A stretch of DNA of 64,000 nt from Streptomyces formicae (GTDB lineage: Bacteria; Actinomycetota; Actinomycetes; Streptomycetales; Streptomycetaceae): assembly GCF_022647665.1 (NCBI RefSeq), contig NZ_CP071872.1:3782001-3846000 (forward strand), written 5' to 3'. A program made the position numbers and the translations under genes. Numbering within the stretch: position 1 is the first letter of the stretch; each line of letters opens with the position of its first letter. The notes beneath the pieces were generated by a model, which was not told the DNA's origin, searched no databases, and worked only from the letters and a program-made list of their open reading frames with translations. Below are positions 50,545 to 59,734 of this stretch, piece by piece.

Positions 50545-52677
50545 TCACTCGAGGAAAGCGGCGCTCCCCCAGTCGAAGATGGTGGGCTGCCTGAAACCGT
50601 CCAACGGTTCGGCGACGAGAGACCCGATACCCCGGTCACCAAGTCGGCCAGCCAACGCGGCCCAATCCTGTTGCAGATCGCGCAAGGCGTTGGCGAATGC
50701 CTCCGCGTACGTGCTCCCGTCAGCGAGCTCGATCGCAAGGAGCGCACCGAAAACAGTGGCGGCGTGGCCGTCGACCGGCCACAGGTGCCCGATGACGGCT
50801 TGATCGGGTCCGGCCACGGAACGGGCGATCCCCCGGTCGTCGTACGGGCCTTGAGTGTCAGCGGCCGCGCTGTCACAGGTGTTGAACACGACGAGTCTTC
50901 GCGTTGACCCCGGCGGCCGCGTTACGCGGGCGAGGTCGTCGAGGAAGACATGCTCGGTGCCGTTGAGCACGACAGCAGATCGGTCGGGCGCGTAGGGAGG
51001 ATGCGACCCGTGCGCGACAACCCAGACAACGTCGTAGCTGTCGCGCTGGAACTCGGCAAGGAACCGGTCACGTGACAGGTCATCGCCGGTGATCACGTCG
51101 ACGGTCTTGCCAGCGTAGGAGAACACTCTCTCCACGATGGAGGATTCCGTACGGGCCGACGGCGCGTCTCCGCACCACAGTTGCACCCGCTCCACAGGAC
51201 GGTCCGGCAACGGCGCACGCAGACTGACCGCCAACGGAAGGACCGGGCCTCCAGCGCGGGCCAGCAGCGCCTGAACCGGGGTCAGACCCGGCAGCAGCGA
51301 GATGAAAGCGGTGGCGCCTTCGGTGGAGGCGAATTCTGCGAGGTCCGCCACGTCGAGATGGGCGTGCAGGGCGTCGTGCAACTCCTCTGCTTGCGTGGCG
51401 TCTTTGCGCCCGGTGGCAGGACGTGTCAGTGCGGTGTCGCCTTGCCCGCGGGTGACCAGGGCTCGCCCCAATGCTTTGTTGAAAGCCGTGGTGAGACGGT
51501 TGCCCGAGTCCGGGAGGTCAGGTGATGGGGCCGAACCTGGCCGGAACCAGACCTTGCTTCCGGCGTTCGCCAGCGTCAGGCACCGGTCGTGACGAGCTTG
51601 ATCCGCTGGCACACCCCGCCAGATGCCCAGCAGCCGGGTCAGGTTCAGTGCGTCACCTGACCGTAGAAGCTGGTGCTGAAGCTGACCCAGCATGGAGAAG
51701 ACGATGCCTCGATCGCGTGACACCTGCGCCGGATCGTCCTCGTTTTCCACGATGGTGATGACCTCCTTCACCTGCTCCAACAACTCAGGCAGGAAGGCGT
51801 CTCCCTCGCTCTCGGACATCCCCAAGAACCGATTCACCTGAAGAGCCAGGGCGGCGAAGGGATTCATGGAGACGTGTTGTACCGCCCACGCTGCGATCGC
51901 AGCGGGGTCGCGGTGGGTCACCGGGGGCCGCTCCCCGGCCAGAAAAGCAGCCATGGCCCCTGCGAGGGGATGAGCAGGATTGGCCAGTAGGAGAATCTCC
52001 AAGGCGTGCCCCAGCAGGCACGCTTGACGGCGCAAGCCTTGCCAGACCAAATGCTTTACCAGGTGAAGGGCGGCTTCCACCACATGCACGTCCCCGGTCG
52101 GCAAGGCGCGGGCGCAGATGGAGAGGACGGGGGCGCGGAAGCCCCGAGCCAAGTGCTCGCCGGTGCTGTGATTATTGGTGAGATAGAACACCATCGGTGC
52201 CAGCAAGATGACGACTCGCTCTACGGACTTGGCCCAGCGCGGGTCTTTCAGGGCCCGGTCAACCGGCTCCAAGTCGATGTCGACTGATCCGCCCTCGTCG
52301 TCTGACGTGGCAACCGCCCGATGCAGCCACTCCCACATGGCAAGAGGTTGCGCACACTCGAACGCCAGCCGCGCGGGAGCCCAGCAGACACCCAGCGCCA
52401 GAACGACACGCGCCCCTTCAGGAACCTGGGGAGCGACGGTTGGAATGCCTTGGAGGTCACTCAGAAGCGCTTTGGTAAAGCGCTCCCACGCATGCGGGGT
52501 GTCCTGAAGGCCGTCCTGCCGCAGTCGGATATAGGCAAGCAACTGCGCCACACTGGCCGGATCCGTGGGGTCCACGTCCAAGCTGGACGGGATGTCGAGG
52601 TGTCCAGCAGCGGAAGGCAGCAACTCACCGGGACGCACCTGCGTCAGACTCACTCTCTTCCCCGGAGGGCGTTGCAC
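50545..52677 (-). CDS. CHAT-domain (caspase-like) protein with helical N-terminal region
   Basis: A 710-residue protein. Residues 1-440 are helical and repeat-like, without a family I can name. Residues 490-700 form a CHAT peptidase domain: DVVWVVAHGSHPP with the likely catalytic His556, VVLNGTEHVFLDDLAR, RLVVFNTCDSAAAD with Cys601, AVIGHLWPVDGHAATVFGALLA and the C-terminal DWGSAAFL. His/Cys dyad and order are as in bacterial CHAT/separase-like proteases. No signal peptide. No obvious substrate gene is adjacent; an IS630 element follows and a diterpene operon is divergent, so any partner may have been lost or lies elsewhere. Confidence 0.78.
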   Translation of the reverse strand: MQRPPGKRVSLTQVRPGELLPSAAGHLDIPSSLDVDPTDPASVAQLLAYIRLRQDGLQDTPHAWERFTKALLSDLQGIPTVAPQVPEGARVVLALGVCWAPARLAFECAQPLAMWEWLHRAVATSDDEGGSVDIDLEPVDRALKDPRWAKSVERVVILLAPMVFYLTNNHSTGEHLARGFRAPVLSICARALPTGDVHVVEAALHLVKHLVWQGLRRQACLLGHALEILLLANPAHPLAGAMAAFLAGERPPVTHRDPAAIAAWAVQHVSMNPFAALALQVNRFLGMSESEGDAFLPELLEQVKEVITIVENEDDPAQVSRDRGIVFSMLGQLQHQLLRSGDALNLTRLLGIWRGVPADQARHDRCLTLANAGSKVWFRPGSAPSPDLPDSGNRLTTAFNKALGRALVTRGQGDTALTRPATGRKDATQAEELHDALHAHLDVADLAEFASTEGATAFISLLPGLTPVQALLARAGGPVLPLAVSLRAPLPDRPVERVQLWCGDAPSARTESSIVERVFSYAGKTVDVITGDDLSRDRFLAEFQRDSYDVVWVVAHGSHPPYAPDRSAVVLNGTEHVFLDDLARVTRPPGSTRRLVVFNTCDSAAADTQGPYDDRGIARSVAGPDQAVIGHLWPVDGHAATVFGALLAIELADGSTYAEAFANALRDLQQDWAALAGRLGDRGIGSLVAEPLDGFRQPTIFDWGSAAFLE

Positions 52678-53550
52678 AATCCGAGCAGACTCCCACGCCT
52701 GACACGGCAGTTGGACCGAGTGGGTTGGAGCAACGGCCGTCAGCCCGACAACGCCTTACCCTATCCGCATGTATAGCTGCTTGTGTGGGCGTTTGCGCCC
52801 TCTCGAGCAGGCTGCCCAAGGGCACTGACCAGCCGACCAGCGCATCGCCGGTCGGCTGGTGCATGGACACCTGATCTGCGGCGGACCCGGTATCTTGCTC
52901 AAGGTCATCGCCATCGCAGCTAATTCTACGATGCTCCCAGACCCGCGTCCTGGTCGACGGCGACGGCGACGGCGATGGTGCGGTCGCGACAACGATGGTG
53001 CCGACGAAGCCGGGGGTGGCGGTGGCGGGCTCCTGGAGGTTGGGGAATGGTGGAAGGCCGCGTCAACCGCGCGGAAACCCAGCGGGTCGACGGGAGGGGG
53101 CTCCAAGAAGGTTCGGGATTGCCGGCCGGGTGCCGTGCGGGAGGGCGGGGCCAGTGGCGGAGCCCGGATGGCGAGATGTGCGGTGTCCGGTGGTTTGGCC
53201 GGAGCTCGCGATCCGAGAGGCCCCTGAGTTTCTGCATGGGGGTGTCCTGCAGGTCTTCCCGCCTCTGGGCGCCGCAGGGTCGGCCGCTGCGCACGGCCGG
53301 TGCCTGGGAGCGTTCACGGCGCATTGGAGGCGTAGAAGCCCCAGAGCGAATGCGCCTCTTCTGAGCCGCTGATGCTTCCAGCGCCTCCGTTATATAGGCG
53401 ATGTTGGTTTGTACGTTCGCTCAGGTCGGGGATGCCCGCTGTAGGCGCTGCACAGCAGTGGTCGGTGTTCGCATGTCGGCCCGCTGCTGACGAGATGCTC
53501 CGTCTGGCTGATGACACCCCCGGCACGCCCGGGAGGGAGGGCACCAGGCC
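52678..53550. other. Long divergent intergenic region with a 10-bp hairpin
   Basis: About 870 bases between the CHAT gene and the diterpene operon, with no supported gene. CCAGCCGACC at 52829-52838 and GGTCGGCTGG at 52850-52859 form a perfect 10-bp stem with an 11-base loop, 150 bases upstream of the CHAT start. Nearby are repeats of CGACGG (around 52956-52975). TTATATA near 53391 is a possible -10-like element for the diterpene operon. Confidence 0.5.
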
Positions 53551-54645
53551 ATGTCCGCGTCCACTGCCTCACCGGCCGAGCCCGGATTCGACGTGCCGGG
53601 CATGCGCCGTGCCGTCGATGAGGTGCTGGAGGAGTTCCTCATGGGCAAGGTCCGAAGCACCGCGGAGTCCTGCCTGCCGGAGGAAGTTCCCCGGCTGTTG
53701 TACGACTTCTGCTTCGCGGGCGGCAAACGACTGCGCCCGCTGCTGTGCGTGGTCGGCTGGCACGCGGCCGGAGGCAGCGGCGACATCGGACCGGTGGTGC
53801 GGGTAGCGGCGTCCTTGGAGATGTTCCACGCCTTCGCGCTGATCCACGATGACGTCATGGACGACAGTGCGATCCGGCGTGGCCGGCTCACCGTGCACCG
53901 CGCACTCGCTGTGGGCCTTGCAACCGGCCGCAGTCGCTCGCAGATCGGCCGCCTGGCAGCCGGCGGCGCCATACTCATCGGCGACCTGGCCCTCGCCTGG
54001 TCCGACGAGATCGTCCACACCGCGGGTCTCACTCCCGCCCAGCTCTCGGGGGCGCTGCCGCTGATCGACGCGATGCGGGAGGAGGTGATGTGCGGCCAGT
54101 ACCTCGATGTGACCACTACCGGCAGGCCCACCGCCGATGTCGAGGGAGCCCTGGCCATCACCCGCTACAAGACGGCCAAGTACACCTGTGAGCGGCCCCT
54201 GCACATCGGGGCCGCTCTCGCCGGGGCCGACCAGCAACTACTGGATGAGCTCAGCGCGTTCGCGCTGCCGACGGGCGAAGCGTTCCAGCTGCGGGACGAT
54301 CTGCTCGGCGTCTTCGGCGACCCTGCCGTCACGGGCAAACCGTGCTCGGACGACCTGCGAGACGGCAAGTACACGACCCTTGTCGCCCTCGCCTTGCGCG
54401 ACTCCGCACCCCGACATCAAGGCCTGCTGCGCGGCCTGCTCGGCCGAGAGGACCTGACCGCGGCGGAAGCCGCGCAGATCCGCACGGTCCTCGTCGCCAG
54501 CGGTGCCCGGGCCCAGGTCGAGGACATGATCGCGCGGCGCAGCCGTGAAGCGCTGAGCCTCCTCGACTCGGTTGCGGCGATCGCTCCGGCGGCGGTGCCC
54601 CACCTGCGTCGCCTGGTGCCCCACGCCGCGGGGAGGACGTCATGA
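53551..54645 (+). CDS. Geranylgeranyl diphosphate synthase-like polyprenyl synthetase
   Basis: A 364-residue trans-prenyl synthase that builds the C20 precursor from IPP and allylic diphosphates. GGKRLRP near residue 58 binds IPP; the first Asp-rich motif HDDVMDD is at 99-105 and the second is RDDLLGVFGD at 248-257. Phe95 and Ala96, five and four residues before the first Asp, resemble actinobacterial GGPP synthases. It is the first gene of a three-gene operon, and its TGA overlaps the ATG of the class II cyclase (ATGA), so GGPP is fed directly to the diterpene cyclases. Confidence 0.9.
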   Translation: MSASTASPAEPGFDVPGMRRAVDEVLEEFLMGKVRSTAESCLPEEVPRLLYDFCFAGGKRLRPLLCVVGWHAAGGSGDIGPVVRVAASLEMFHAFALIHDDVMDDSAIRRGRLTVHRALAVGLATGRSRSQIGRLAAGGAILIGDLALAWSDEIVHTAGLTPAQLSGALPLIDAMREEVMCGQYLDVTTTGRPTADVEGALAITRYKTAKYTCERPLHIGAALAGADQQLLDELSAFALPTGEAFQLRDDLLGVFGDPAVTGKPCSDDLRDGKYTTLVALALRDSAPRHQGLLRGLLGREDLTAAEAAQIRTVLVASGARAQVEDMIARRSREALSLLDSVAAIAPAAVPHLRRLVPHAAGRTS

Positions 54646-56084
54646 CCCGCCTCGGCGAGAAGGCCGACCCTGGCCCGGTCACGCCGTCGATGACTCCGTC
54701 GGTCTACGAAACCGCACGCTTGGTGGCGCTGGCCCCCTGGCTGGCGGGGGACGCGGCGCGGGTCGACTTCCTCCTGGCCGCCCAGGAGGACGACGGATCC
54801 TGGGGCGGAGCACAAGGCGTGTACGCATGGGTCCCGACGCTGAGCGCGATCGATGCCCTGCTCTGCGCCGCCGACCGCGCCGGGCCGCGCGCTGTGCGGG
54901 CGGCCGATGCGGGACTGCGCTATCTCACGATGAGCGCCCCGCGCTGCCCCCTCCCCGACACCGTGGCCGCCGAACTCCTTGTCCCCGCACTGGGGGAGAG
55001 CCTGGGCAGGCGATTGGGCGCTCCCTTGGCACTGCCGGACGGCACCGACCCCACTCTGCACCTCAAAGTCGCCGAGCGCGTCCGCAAAGGCGGCCTCATC
55101 CCCGCCAAGCTGCTGCACTCGTATGAGGCCATCGCTCCCTCCTGCCCGCCGCTCGGTGAGCCGCCGGGCGGCCGCGACTGCCTGGTGGGCAGTTCCCCAG
55201 CCGCCACAGCAGCTTGGATCGCCGCCTCGGGCGGCCCGAGCCGCAACCCGCGCCTCGTACGGCAACTCGAAGCGGCCACGGCAGAGCATGGCAGCGGCCC
55301 CGTCTCCTGCCCCACCCCCATCACCTCCTTCGAACTGCTGTGGACTCGGTACGCCCAGGAGACCGCAGGGGGGCTCCACGACCGCGACCAGGCGGCCACC
55401 GAAGTCACCGCGATGCTCACTCCGGAAGGTGTGGGCGGCGCGCCGGGGCTCATCCCTGACGCCGACGACACGGCCACCGCCGTCTACCTGCTCGCCAGGC
55501 TCGGCCGGCCAGTGGACATGCAGGTGTTGCGCCGATTCGAGACAACGAGCCACTACGCGTGCTACATGGGCGAGGACACGCCTTCCCCGACCGCCAACGC
55601 CCATGTGCTGGAGGCACTCGGCGAGGCCCAGCCCGACGACTCCGCGGCCCGCGCCAAAGTGAGCGGCTGGCTGGCCGCCTGCCAAGGCTCTGATGGTTCC
55701 TGGTCCGACAAGTGGCATGCCTCCCCGTACTACGCGGTCTACTGCTGCGCCCCGGCCTTGCACCGGTACGGCACCGGCACCGCCGCCCGCGCCGCCGTGC
55801 GCCGTGCACTGGCCTGGCTGCGGGCCACCCAGCGCACGGACGGCTCCTGGGGCCGATGGACGGGCACGGCCGAAGAGACCGCTTACAGCCTCCTCACCTT
55901 CGCCCGCTGCGGAGCGCTGAAGCCGCGGGACACCGAAGCGGCCGTCATCCACCTGCCGTTCCCGGACCTGCCGGCCCCGCCGCCTCTGTGGCACGACAAG
56001 GACCTGTACTGCCCCCTGAACGTTGTCCGCGCCACCGCTCGCGCCGCCCGGCGGCTCACCAGAGCGGGAGCCCGCCGTGGATGA
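54642..56084 (+). CDS. Class II diterpene cyclase (labdane-type, DxDD)
   Basis: A 480-residue alpha/alpha-barrel protein. PDADDTATA at 272-280 is the DxDD catalytic acid of protonation-initiated cyclases such as copalyl diphosphate synthases. QW-like motifs QEDDGSWGG (48-56), QGSDGSWSDKWHAS and QRTDGSWGRW frame the barrels. The DDxxD of class I enzymes is absent, so it should cyclise GGPP to a bicyclic labdane-type diphosphate and leave ionisation to its partner. Its stop overlaps the GTG of the class I synthase gene. Stereochemistry and hydroxylation of the product cannot be predicted from motifs. Confidence 0.88.
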   Translation: MTRLGEKADPGPVTPSMTPSVYETARLVALAPWLAGDAARVDFLLAAQEDDGSWGGAQGVYAWVPTLSAIDALLCAADRAGPRAVRAADAGLRYLTMSAPRCPLPDTVAAELLVPALGESLGRRLGAPLALPDGTDPTLHLKVAERVRKGGLIPAKLLHSYEAIAPSCPPLGEPPGGRDCLVGSSPAATAAWIAASGGPSRNPRLVRQLEAATAEHGSGPVSCPTPITSFELLWTRYAQETAGGLHDRDQAATEVTAMLTPEGVGGAPGLIPDADDTATAVYLLARLGRPVDMQVLRRFETTSHYACYMGEDTPSPTANAHVLEALGEAQPDDSAARAKVSGWLAACQGSDGSWSDKWHASPYYAVYCCAPALHRYGTGTAARAAVRRALAWLRATQRTDGSWGRWTGTAEETAYSLLTFARCGALKPRDTEAAVIHLPFPDLPAPPPLWHDKDLYCPLNVVRATARAARRLTRAGARRG

Positions 56085-56967
56085 CCTCAACGCCCGGGTG
56101 ACCGCCGCCGCAACCGACTGGGCCATCACACGGCCCCATATCCAGATTCCTCGCGTCGCCCCGCTGGCCCGCCTGCTGGCCACCGCCGCCCCCTTCGCCG
56201 ACGCGGAGGCCCTCACCACCCAAGCCCGCGCCACCTTGTGGGTATTCGCCGTCGACGACTTCTTCGACAGCCGCACCACATCCATGCCGGAGCTCCGGCG
56301 CTTCACCGCATCCTGCACAGCCACCCTGGCGGGACGGCACCCCGACAGCAGTGCCACCCCGCTCTCCGACGGCCTGGCCGAGATCAGGGACGAAGTCGCG
56401 CAGTATCAGCTCTTCGCGCGGTTGGCTGACCTATGGAACGATGGCGTTCTCCAGGTGCTGCGCGGCATGCTCGACGAAGCCCGATGGGCACATGAGTACC
56501 GCACCCGCGGGCCCACCGCCTTGCCGGATCTCACCCGCTATCTGCACTCCGCTTACCGCAGTATCGGCGGGCCCGCGCACTTCCGGACCGTGTTCGCCAC
56601 CCTCGGCGATGCCAGTACTCCACACTGCGTGCCCTCCCTCCTTCGACTGGAGAAGGAGGCGAGTCTGGTCGTCCGGCTCGCCAACGACCTGCGGAGCCAG
56701 GCCAAAGAGACCCAGGAGGGAACGGTCAACGCCGTGCTCATCCTCCAACAGCAAGCACTCGCCCGCGGGCTGCCAGCGTCCGCCGCCCTCCGGGCCGCCC
56801 GGCAGACCGTTGGGCACCAGCTCGCCCATCACCTCACCCGCTGCCAGGAACTGAGCCGGCATCCTGTCACCGCGACGGGCAGACTGGAATCGGTGCTCAG
56901 CACGACTGCCGCTCTCGCGGCGGCCTTCTACCGGGACGGCGACTTCCTCCCGGCCTCGGACGAATGA
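56077..56967 (+). CDS. Class I diterpene synthase
   Basis: A 296-residue terpene synthase from a GTG overlapping the previous gene's end by 8 bases. VDDFFDS at 59-65 is the DDxxD motif and NDLRSQAKE at 203-211 the NSE triad (Asn203, Ser207, Glu211); Arg-containing helix TRYLHSAYRSIGG lies between, and the YRDG-like end may contribute the terminal RY-type site. It should ionise the labdane diphosphate made by the class II cyclase. No cytochrome P450 or other tailoring gene follows; the next 2 kb is a pseudogene field, so later biosynthetic steps may have been lost. Confidence 0.87.
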   Translation: MDDLNARVTAAATDWAITRPHIQIPRVAPLARLLATAAPFADAEALTTQARATLWVFAVDDFFDSRTTSMPELRRFTASCTATLAGRHPDSSATPLSDGLAEIRDEVAQYQLFARLADLWNDGVLQVLRGMLDEARWAHEYRTRGPTALPDLTRYLHSAYRSIGGPAHFRTVFATLGDASTPHCVPSLLRLEKEASLVVRLANDLRSQAKETQEGTVNAVLILQQQALARGLPASAALRAARQTVGHQLAHHLTRCQELSRHPVTATGRLESVLSTTAALAAAFYRDGDFLPASDE

Positions 56968-57140
56968 CGACAGCAGGAGGGTTGGCCACGCGCGCTCCGC
57001 AACGGCCCTCCACTCGTGCAGATACAGCCGCCTGACCCTTCCTCCGAGGGCAGCGTCGAAGGACACGGCTGCTTCGCCGCCGTGGAGGGCTATCGCGTGC
57101 CGCTGCCTTCGGCAACTTCGCGTCCGAACGTGCTGACCTT

Positions 57141-57480
57141 TCAGTGCATGCGGGCGTCGGTGCCGAAGAGCGACGGCTCGTGCGGGTGGAGGAGGTGTCG
57201 GACGATGGAAGAGCGTCCGGCGACCTTCCAGAGGCCGCGGCCCGCGTTCGAGTGGCGATGGCATCCATTTCGACGGAGGTGAGGCCGAGGAGGGAAGCGG
57301 CGGCGTCGAGTTGGTCGGTTTCCTGCCGGTAGATGATGCGGGTGGAGCAGTCGGCGAAGAGCCCCTCGGCGACGGCCCGGCCTTGTGATCCGGCGTCGCG
57401 CCACCGGGTGGCACGCCGGTCCCGCCGCCCGCGAAATCTCCTGGCCGCTGTCTCCGCTGGTCGGGTGGGAGGCGATGTCG
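57141..57480 (-). pseudogene. Conjugation ATPase-like (VirB4/TraC-type), C-terminal remnant
   Basis: EGLFADCSTRIIYRQETDQL and LDAAASLLGLTSVEMDAI in one frame, and GLWKVAGRSSIVRHLLHPHE with the end SLFGTDARM in another, together resemble the C terminus of the ATP-binding conjugation proteins carried by actinobacterial integrative elements. A frameshift around 57270 separates the two parts, and everything upstream is absent. Confidence 0.6.
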
Positions 57481-57890
57481 CCGAGGAATCCGCCGCCACC
57501 GGGGATCGAGTCGGGGCCTTGTGGAGTAGCGCCTGCCCAGGCGGCGGCGCCGGCCCCGGCGAAGACCGCCAGGGTGACCATGGCCGGGATTCCCACCTTC
57601 CTCATCATCATCACGCACCAGTAGAGGATGGCGCCGATGGCGGATCCGAGGGCGGCGAAGACTATGACCAGCCAGCCAAGGGCCGAAAGGGAAGCGAGTT
57701 GGCCGACCATCACGATGTAGGGGACCGCGGACTCGATGTCCAGGTTCGCGGCGTGGAGCAGGCCTGCGGACTGGGCATCGACCACTTCGATTGTGACGGT
57801 GGTCAGGGTGAGGGCGGCGAAGGCGAAGAACACGCCGGACGCGGTGCCGGTGAACGCCTGCGTCAGAGCCTGCCCGCCGCCGTTGCCGCG
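57481..57890 (-). pseudogene. Conjugation-type multispanning membrane protein, remnant
   Basis: Three hydrophobic helices (SGVFFAFAALTLTTVTIEVV, IVMVGQLASLSALGWLVIVF, AIGAILYWCVMMMRKVGI then MVTLAVFAGAGAAAWAG) form a frame without a proper start. The combination and position next to the ATPase remnant fit the integral-membrane genes of actinobacterial conjugative elements. The family is not certain. Confidence 0.45.
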
Positions 57891-57899
57891 GGCAGCATC

Positions 57900-58379
57900 T
57901 AACGCTGTACCGGAGCGTGGGCGGCCTGGGAGAAGGGATGTCGAGCCACACGTCGCCGAACGTCTGGTAGGCGCCGTAACCGGCTCTGGGCCGGCCGAGC
58001 CGGTCAGCGATGTCCTCGGGGGACAGCGCCCGGGCCTTGCCGAGCTACCGCTGCACTCCCTCGACGGCGCCGGGTCCGGGCTCCGTCCAGTTGCCGTGGC
58101 TGTGTCCCTCGGCGGACCGGGACCACCGGTCGGCAACGTCTTCTCATTGAACTGGTCCTGCTCGATCGCCAGGGAGCCGAACACCATCGCGCCGAGCGCG
58201 CCGTTGCCGATGGGCAGCGCCTCGTGCTCCCAGTCGGTTGCGGGCCTGTCGTACCAGAGGGTCGATTCCTCGGAGGTCTCGACGGCTCGGGCCTTCCTAC
58301 TCGCCACGGGCAGCCCCATCGCGAGTGCCCCGACCCTGGCGAGCGTGGACTTGATGGTCGCGCGTCGACTCATCCCCAT
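57900..58379 (-). pseudogene. GH95 alpha-fucosidase-like, N-terminal remnant
   Basis: The start SRRATIKSTLARVGALAMG (Tat-like) leads to STLWYDRPATDWEHEALPIGNGALGAMVFG and EQDQFNEKTL, the highly conserved N terminus of GH95 enzymes. The frame is then lost; in the next frames TGGPG and, further on, GRPRAGYGAYQTFGDVWLDIP remain recognisable. The catalytic domain is missing. Its first codons overlap the SPASM remnant. Confidence 0.75.
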
Positions 58380-58774
58380 GGTCGGCCATTGTGGAGATCG
58401 GATGACTGGCTGACATGACGTCCGGCGCCATTCGGAGTCGTCCGGCGGAAGAACTCCGGTGCGCTTTCGGCGAGTTCGACGCAGGCGCGCAGGCAGAAGG
58501 CCAGCCAGCCGCGCATGTAGTCGCAGCCGGGGCGGCCTCGCCGGGCGACCTCGTGGTAGCAGCCGCCGCCGCACAGGTAGCGGGACCAGCAGGACCGGCA
58601 GGGTTCCGCCCGGTCCACGTGGCGGGCCGCGAGGTGCTCGGCCAGCGCGGCCCGGTCGGATCCCCCGGCGACGGAACCCATCTGGAACGCCGGGTCGTCC
58701 ACGAGCCGGTGGCAGGCGTTCAGGCTGCCCTCGGCGGAGGAGCTGGAGGAAGCCTGCAAGCAGCAGCTCCTCAC
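58370..58774 (-). pseudogene. SPASM-domain radical SAM maturase, C-terminal remnant
   Basis: EPCRSCWSRYLCGGGCYHEVAR followed by CDYMRGWLAFCLRACVEL is the twitch/SPASM iron-sulfur binding end of radical SAM peptide-modifying enzymes (QhpD-like). The radical SAM core with its CxxxCxxC is missing, and the last 20 codons read into the neighbouring GH95 start. Without the core it cannot act. It may be the last trace of a peptide-modification locus. Confidence 0.65.
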
Positions 58775-58917
58775 GCGCCAGGCCGGCGGCTGGCCGGTCT
58801 GGTCGGACCCGCCGGAGTCGCTGGCGAAGCGCGGGGCACATCTACTCGCGGGAGGCGCTGCTCAGCGTGTGGGGCCACCTGGTGCGCAAGCTGCCCTGGC
58901 CGCTCGGACTGCGCTGA
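58775..58917 (+). pseudogene. Unidentified C-terminal gene fragment
   Basis: Two frames, GGWPVWSDPPESLAKRG and HIYSREALLSVWGHLVRKLP ending PWPLGLR before TGA, appear to be the split end of one protein in the opposite direction to its neighbours. I do not recognise the family. Confidence 0.35.
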
Positions 58918-58954
58918 TCGCCCGGCCCCGGCCCCGCCCCCGCTCCGGGGCCGG

Positions 58955-59719
58955 TCACTCGGCGAGCTCCGCGCTGAGGCGGGACGCCGTGGCCCGGACC
59001 GCGGCGGCGATCTCCGGGACACGACTCTTCGGCAGGCGCAGCGACGGTGCGGAGACGGCGAGCGCCGCGAGCGCGCGGCCGTCCGGGCCGTGGACACAGG
59101 CACCGACCGCGGTGACGCCCGGTTCGCTCTCGCCCGAGTTGAGCCCGTACCCGGCCCTGCGCACCATGGCCAGTGCACGGTGGAAGCCCGCCACGTCGGC
59201 GACGTCGAAGGGCAGGTCGGTGGGGAGCCCGTCCGCGTACAGTGCGGCGAGCTCCTCGTACGACAGCTCGGCGAGCAGAGCCTTGCCGCCGGACGTACGG
59301 TGCGCGGGCATCAGCGCCCCGGCCCGGGAGCCGACCCGCAGTGCCCGCGTGGTCTCGACGGAGTCGAGGAAACGCACATCGGCCCCGGCCCGCGCGACCA
59401 GGTGGACGGTTTCGCCGACCTGCTGGTTGAGTGCCTCCAGGTACGGCCGCGCCACCTCGCTGACCTCCCGCGGCGCCCGGCTGCCGAGGCCGGCGCGGTA
59501 GAAGGCGGGCCCCGGGCGGTAGATCTTGTCATGGCCCTGCTCCGCGAATCCCCGGTACCGGAGCATCGCCAGCAGTCGGTGTGCCGTGGAGCGCGCGACG
59601 CCCAGCTCCTCGGCCGCGTCGCTGACCCGCAGCGGTTCGTCCTGTTGCAGCAGGAGCAGCAGCCTCAGGGCGTTGTCCACGGATTCGATGGCGTACGAAG
59701 GCCGTTCTGAATTCTGCAT
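58955..59719 (-). CDS. IclR-family regulator of the gentisate operon
   Basis: A 254-residue regulator. The N-terminal winged helix is RVSDAAEELGVARSTAHRLL, and the effector domain has VGETVHLVARAGADVRFLDSVE, HRTSGGKALLAE and ESEPGVTAVGACVHGPDG. IclR proteins of this type commonly control aromatic catabolism and sense the substrate or an intermediate. It is divergent from the dioxygenase gene with a 139-base gap, and a perfect inverted repeat covers its own start codon, implying autoregulation. Confidence 0.9.
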   Translation of the reverse strand: MQNSERPSYAIESVDNALRLLLLLQQDEPLRVSDAAEELGVARSTAHRLLAMLRYRGFAEQGHDKIYRPGPAFYRAGLGSRAPREVSEVARPYLEALNQQVGETVHLVARAGADVRFLDSVETTRALRVGSRAGALMPAHRTSGGKALLAELSYEELAALYADGLPTDLPFDVADVAGFHRALAMVRRAGYGLNSGESEPGVTAVGACVHGPDGRALAALAVSAPSLRLPKSRVPEIAAAVRATASRLSAELAE

Positions 59720-59734
59720 AGAAGAATTCTATGC
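59716..59734. promoter_or_regulatory. IclR operator palindrome
   Basis: GCATAGAAGAATTCTATGC is a perfect inverted repeat with 8-bp arms and a 3-base centre. It overlaps the ATG of the IclR gene (59717-59719) and lies about 125 bases before the dioxygenase start. Such AT-rich 8-3-8 palindromes are typical IclR-family binding sites, so this is probably where the adjacent regulator controls both directions. Confidence 0.75.
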
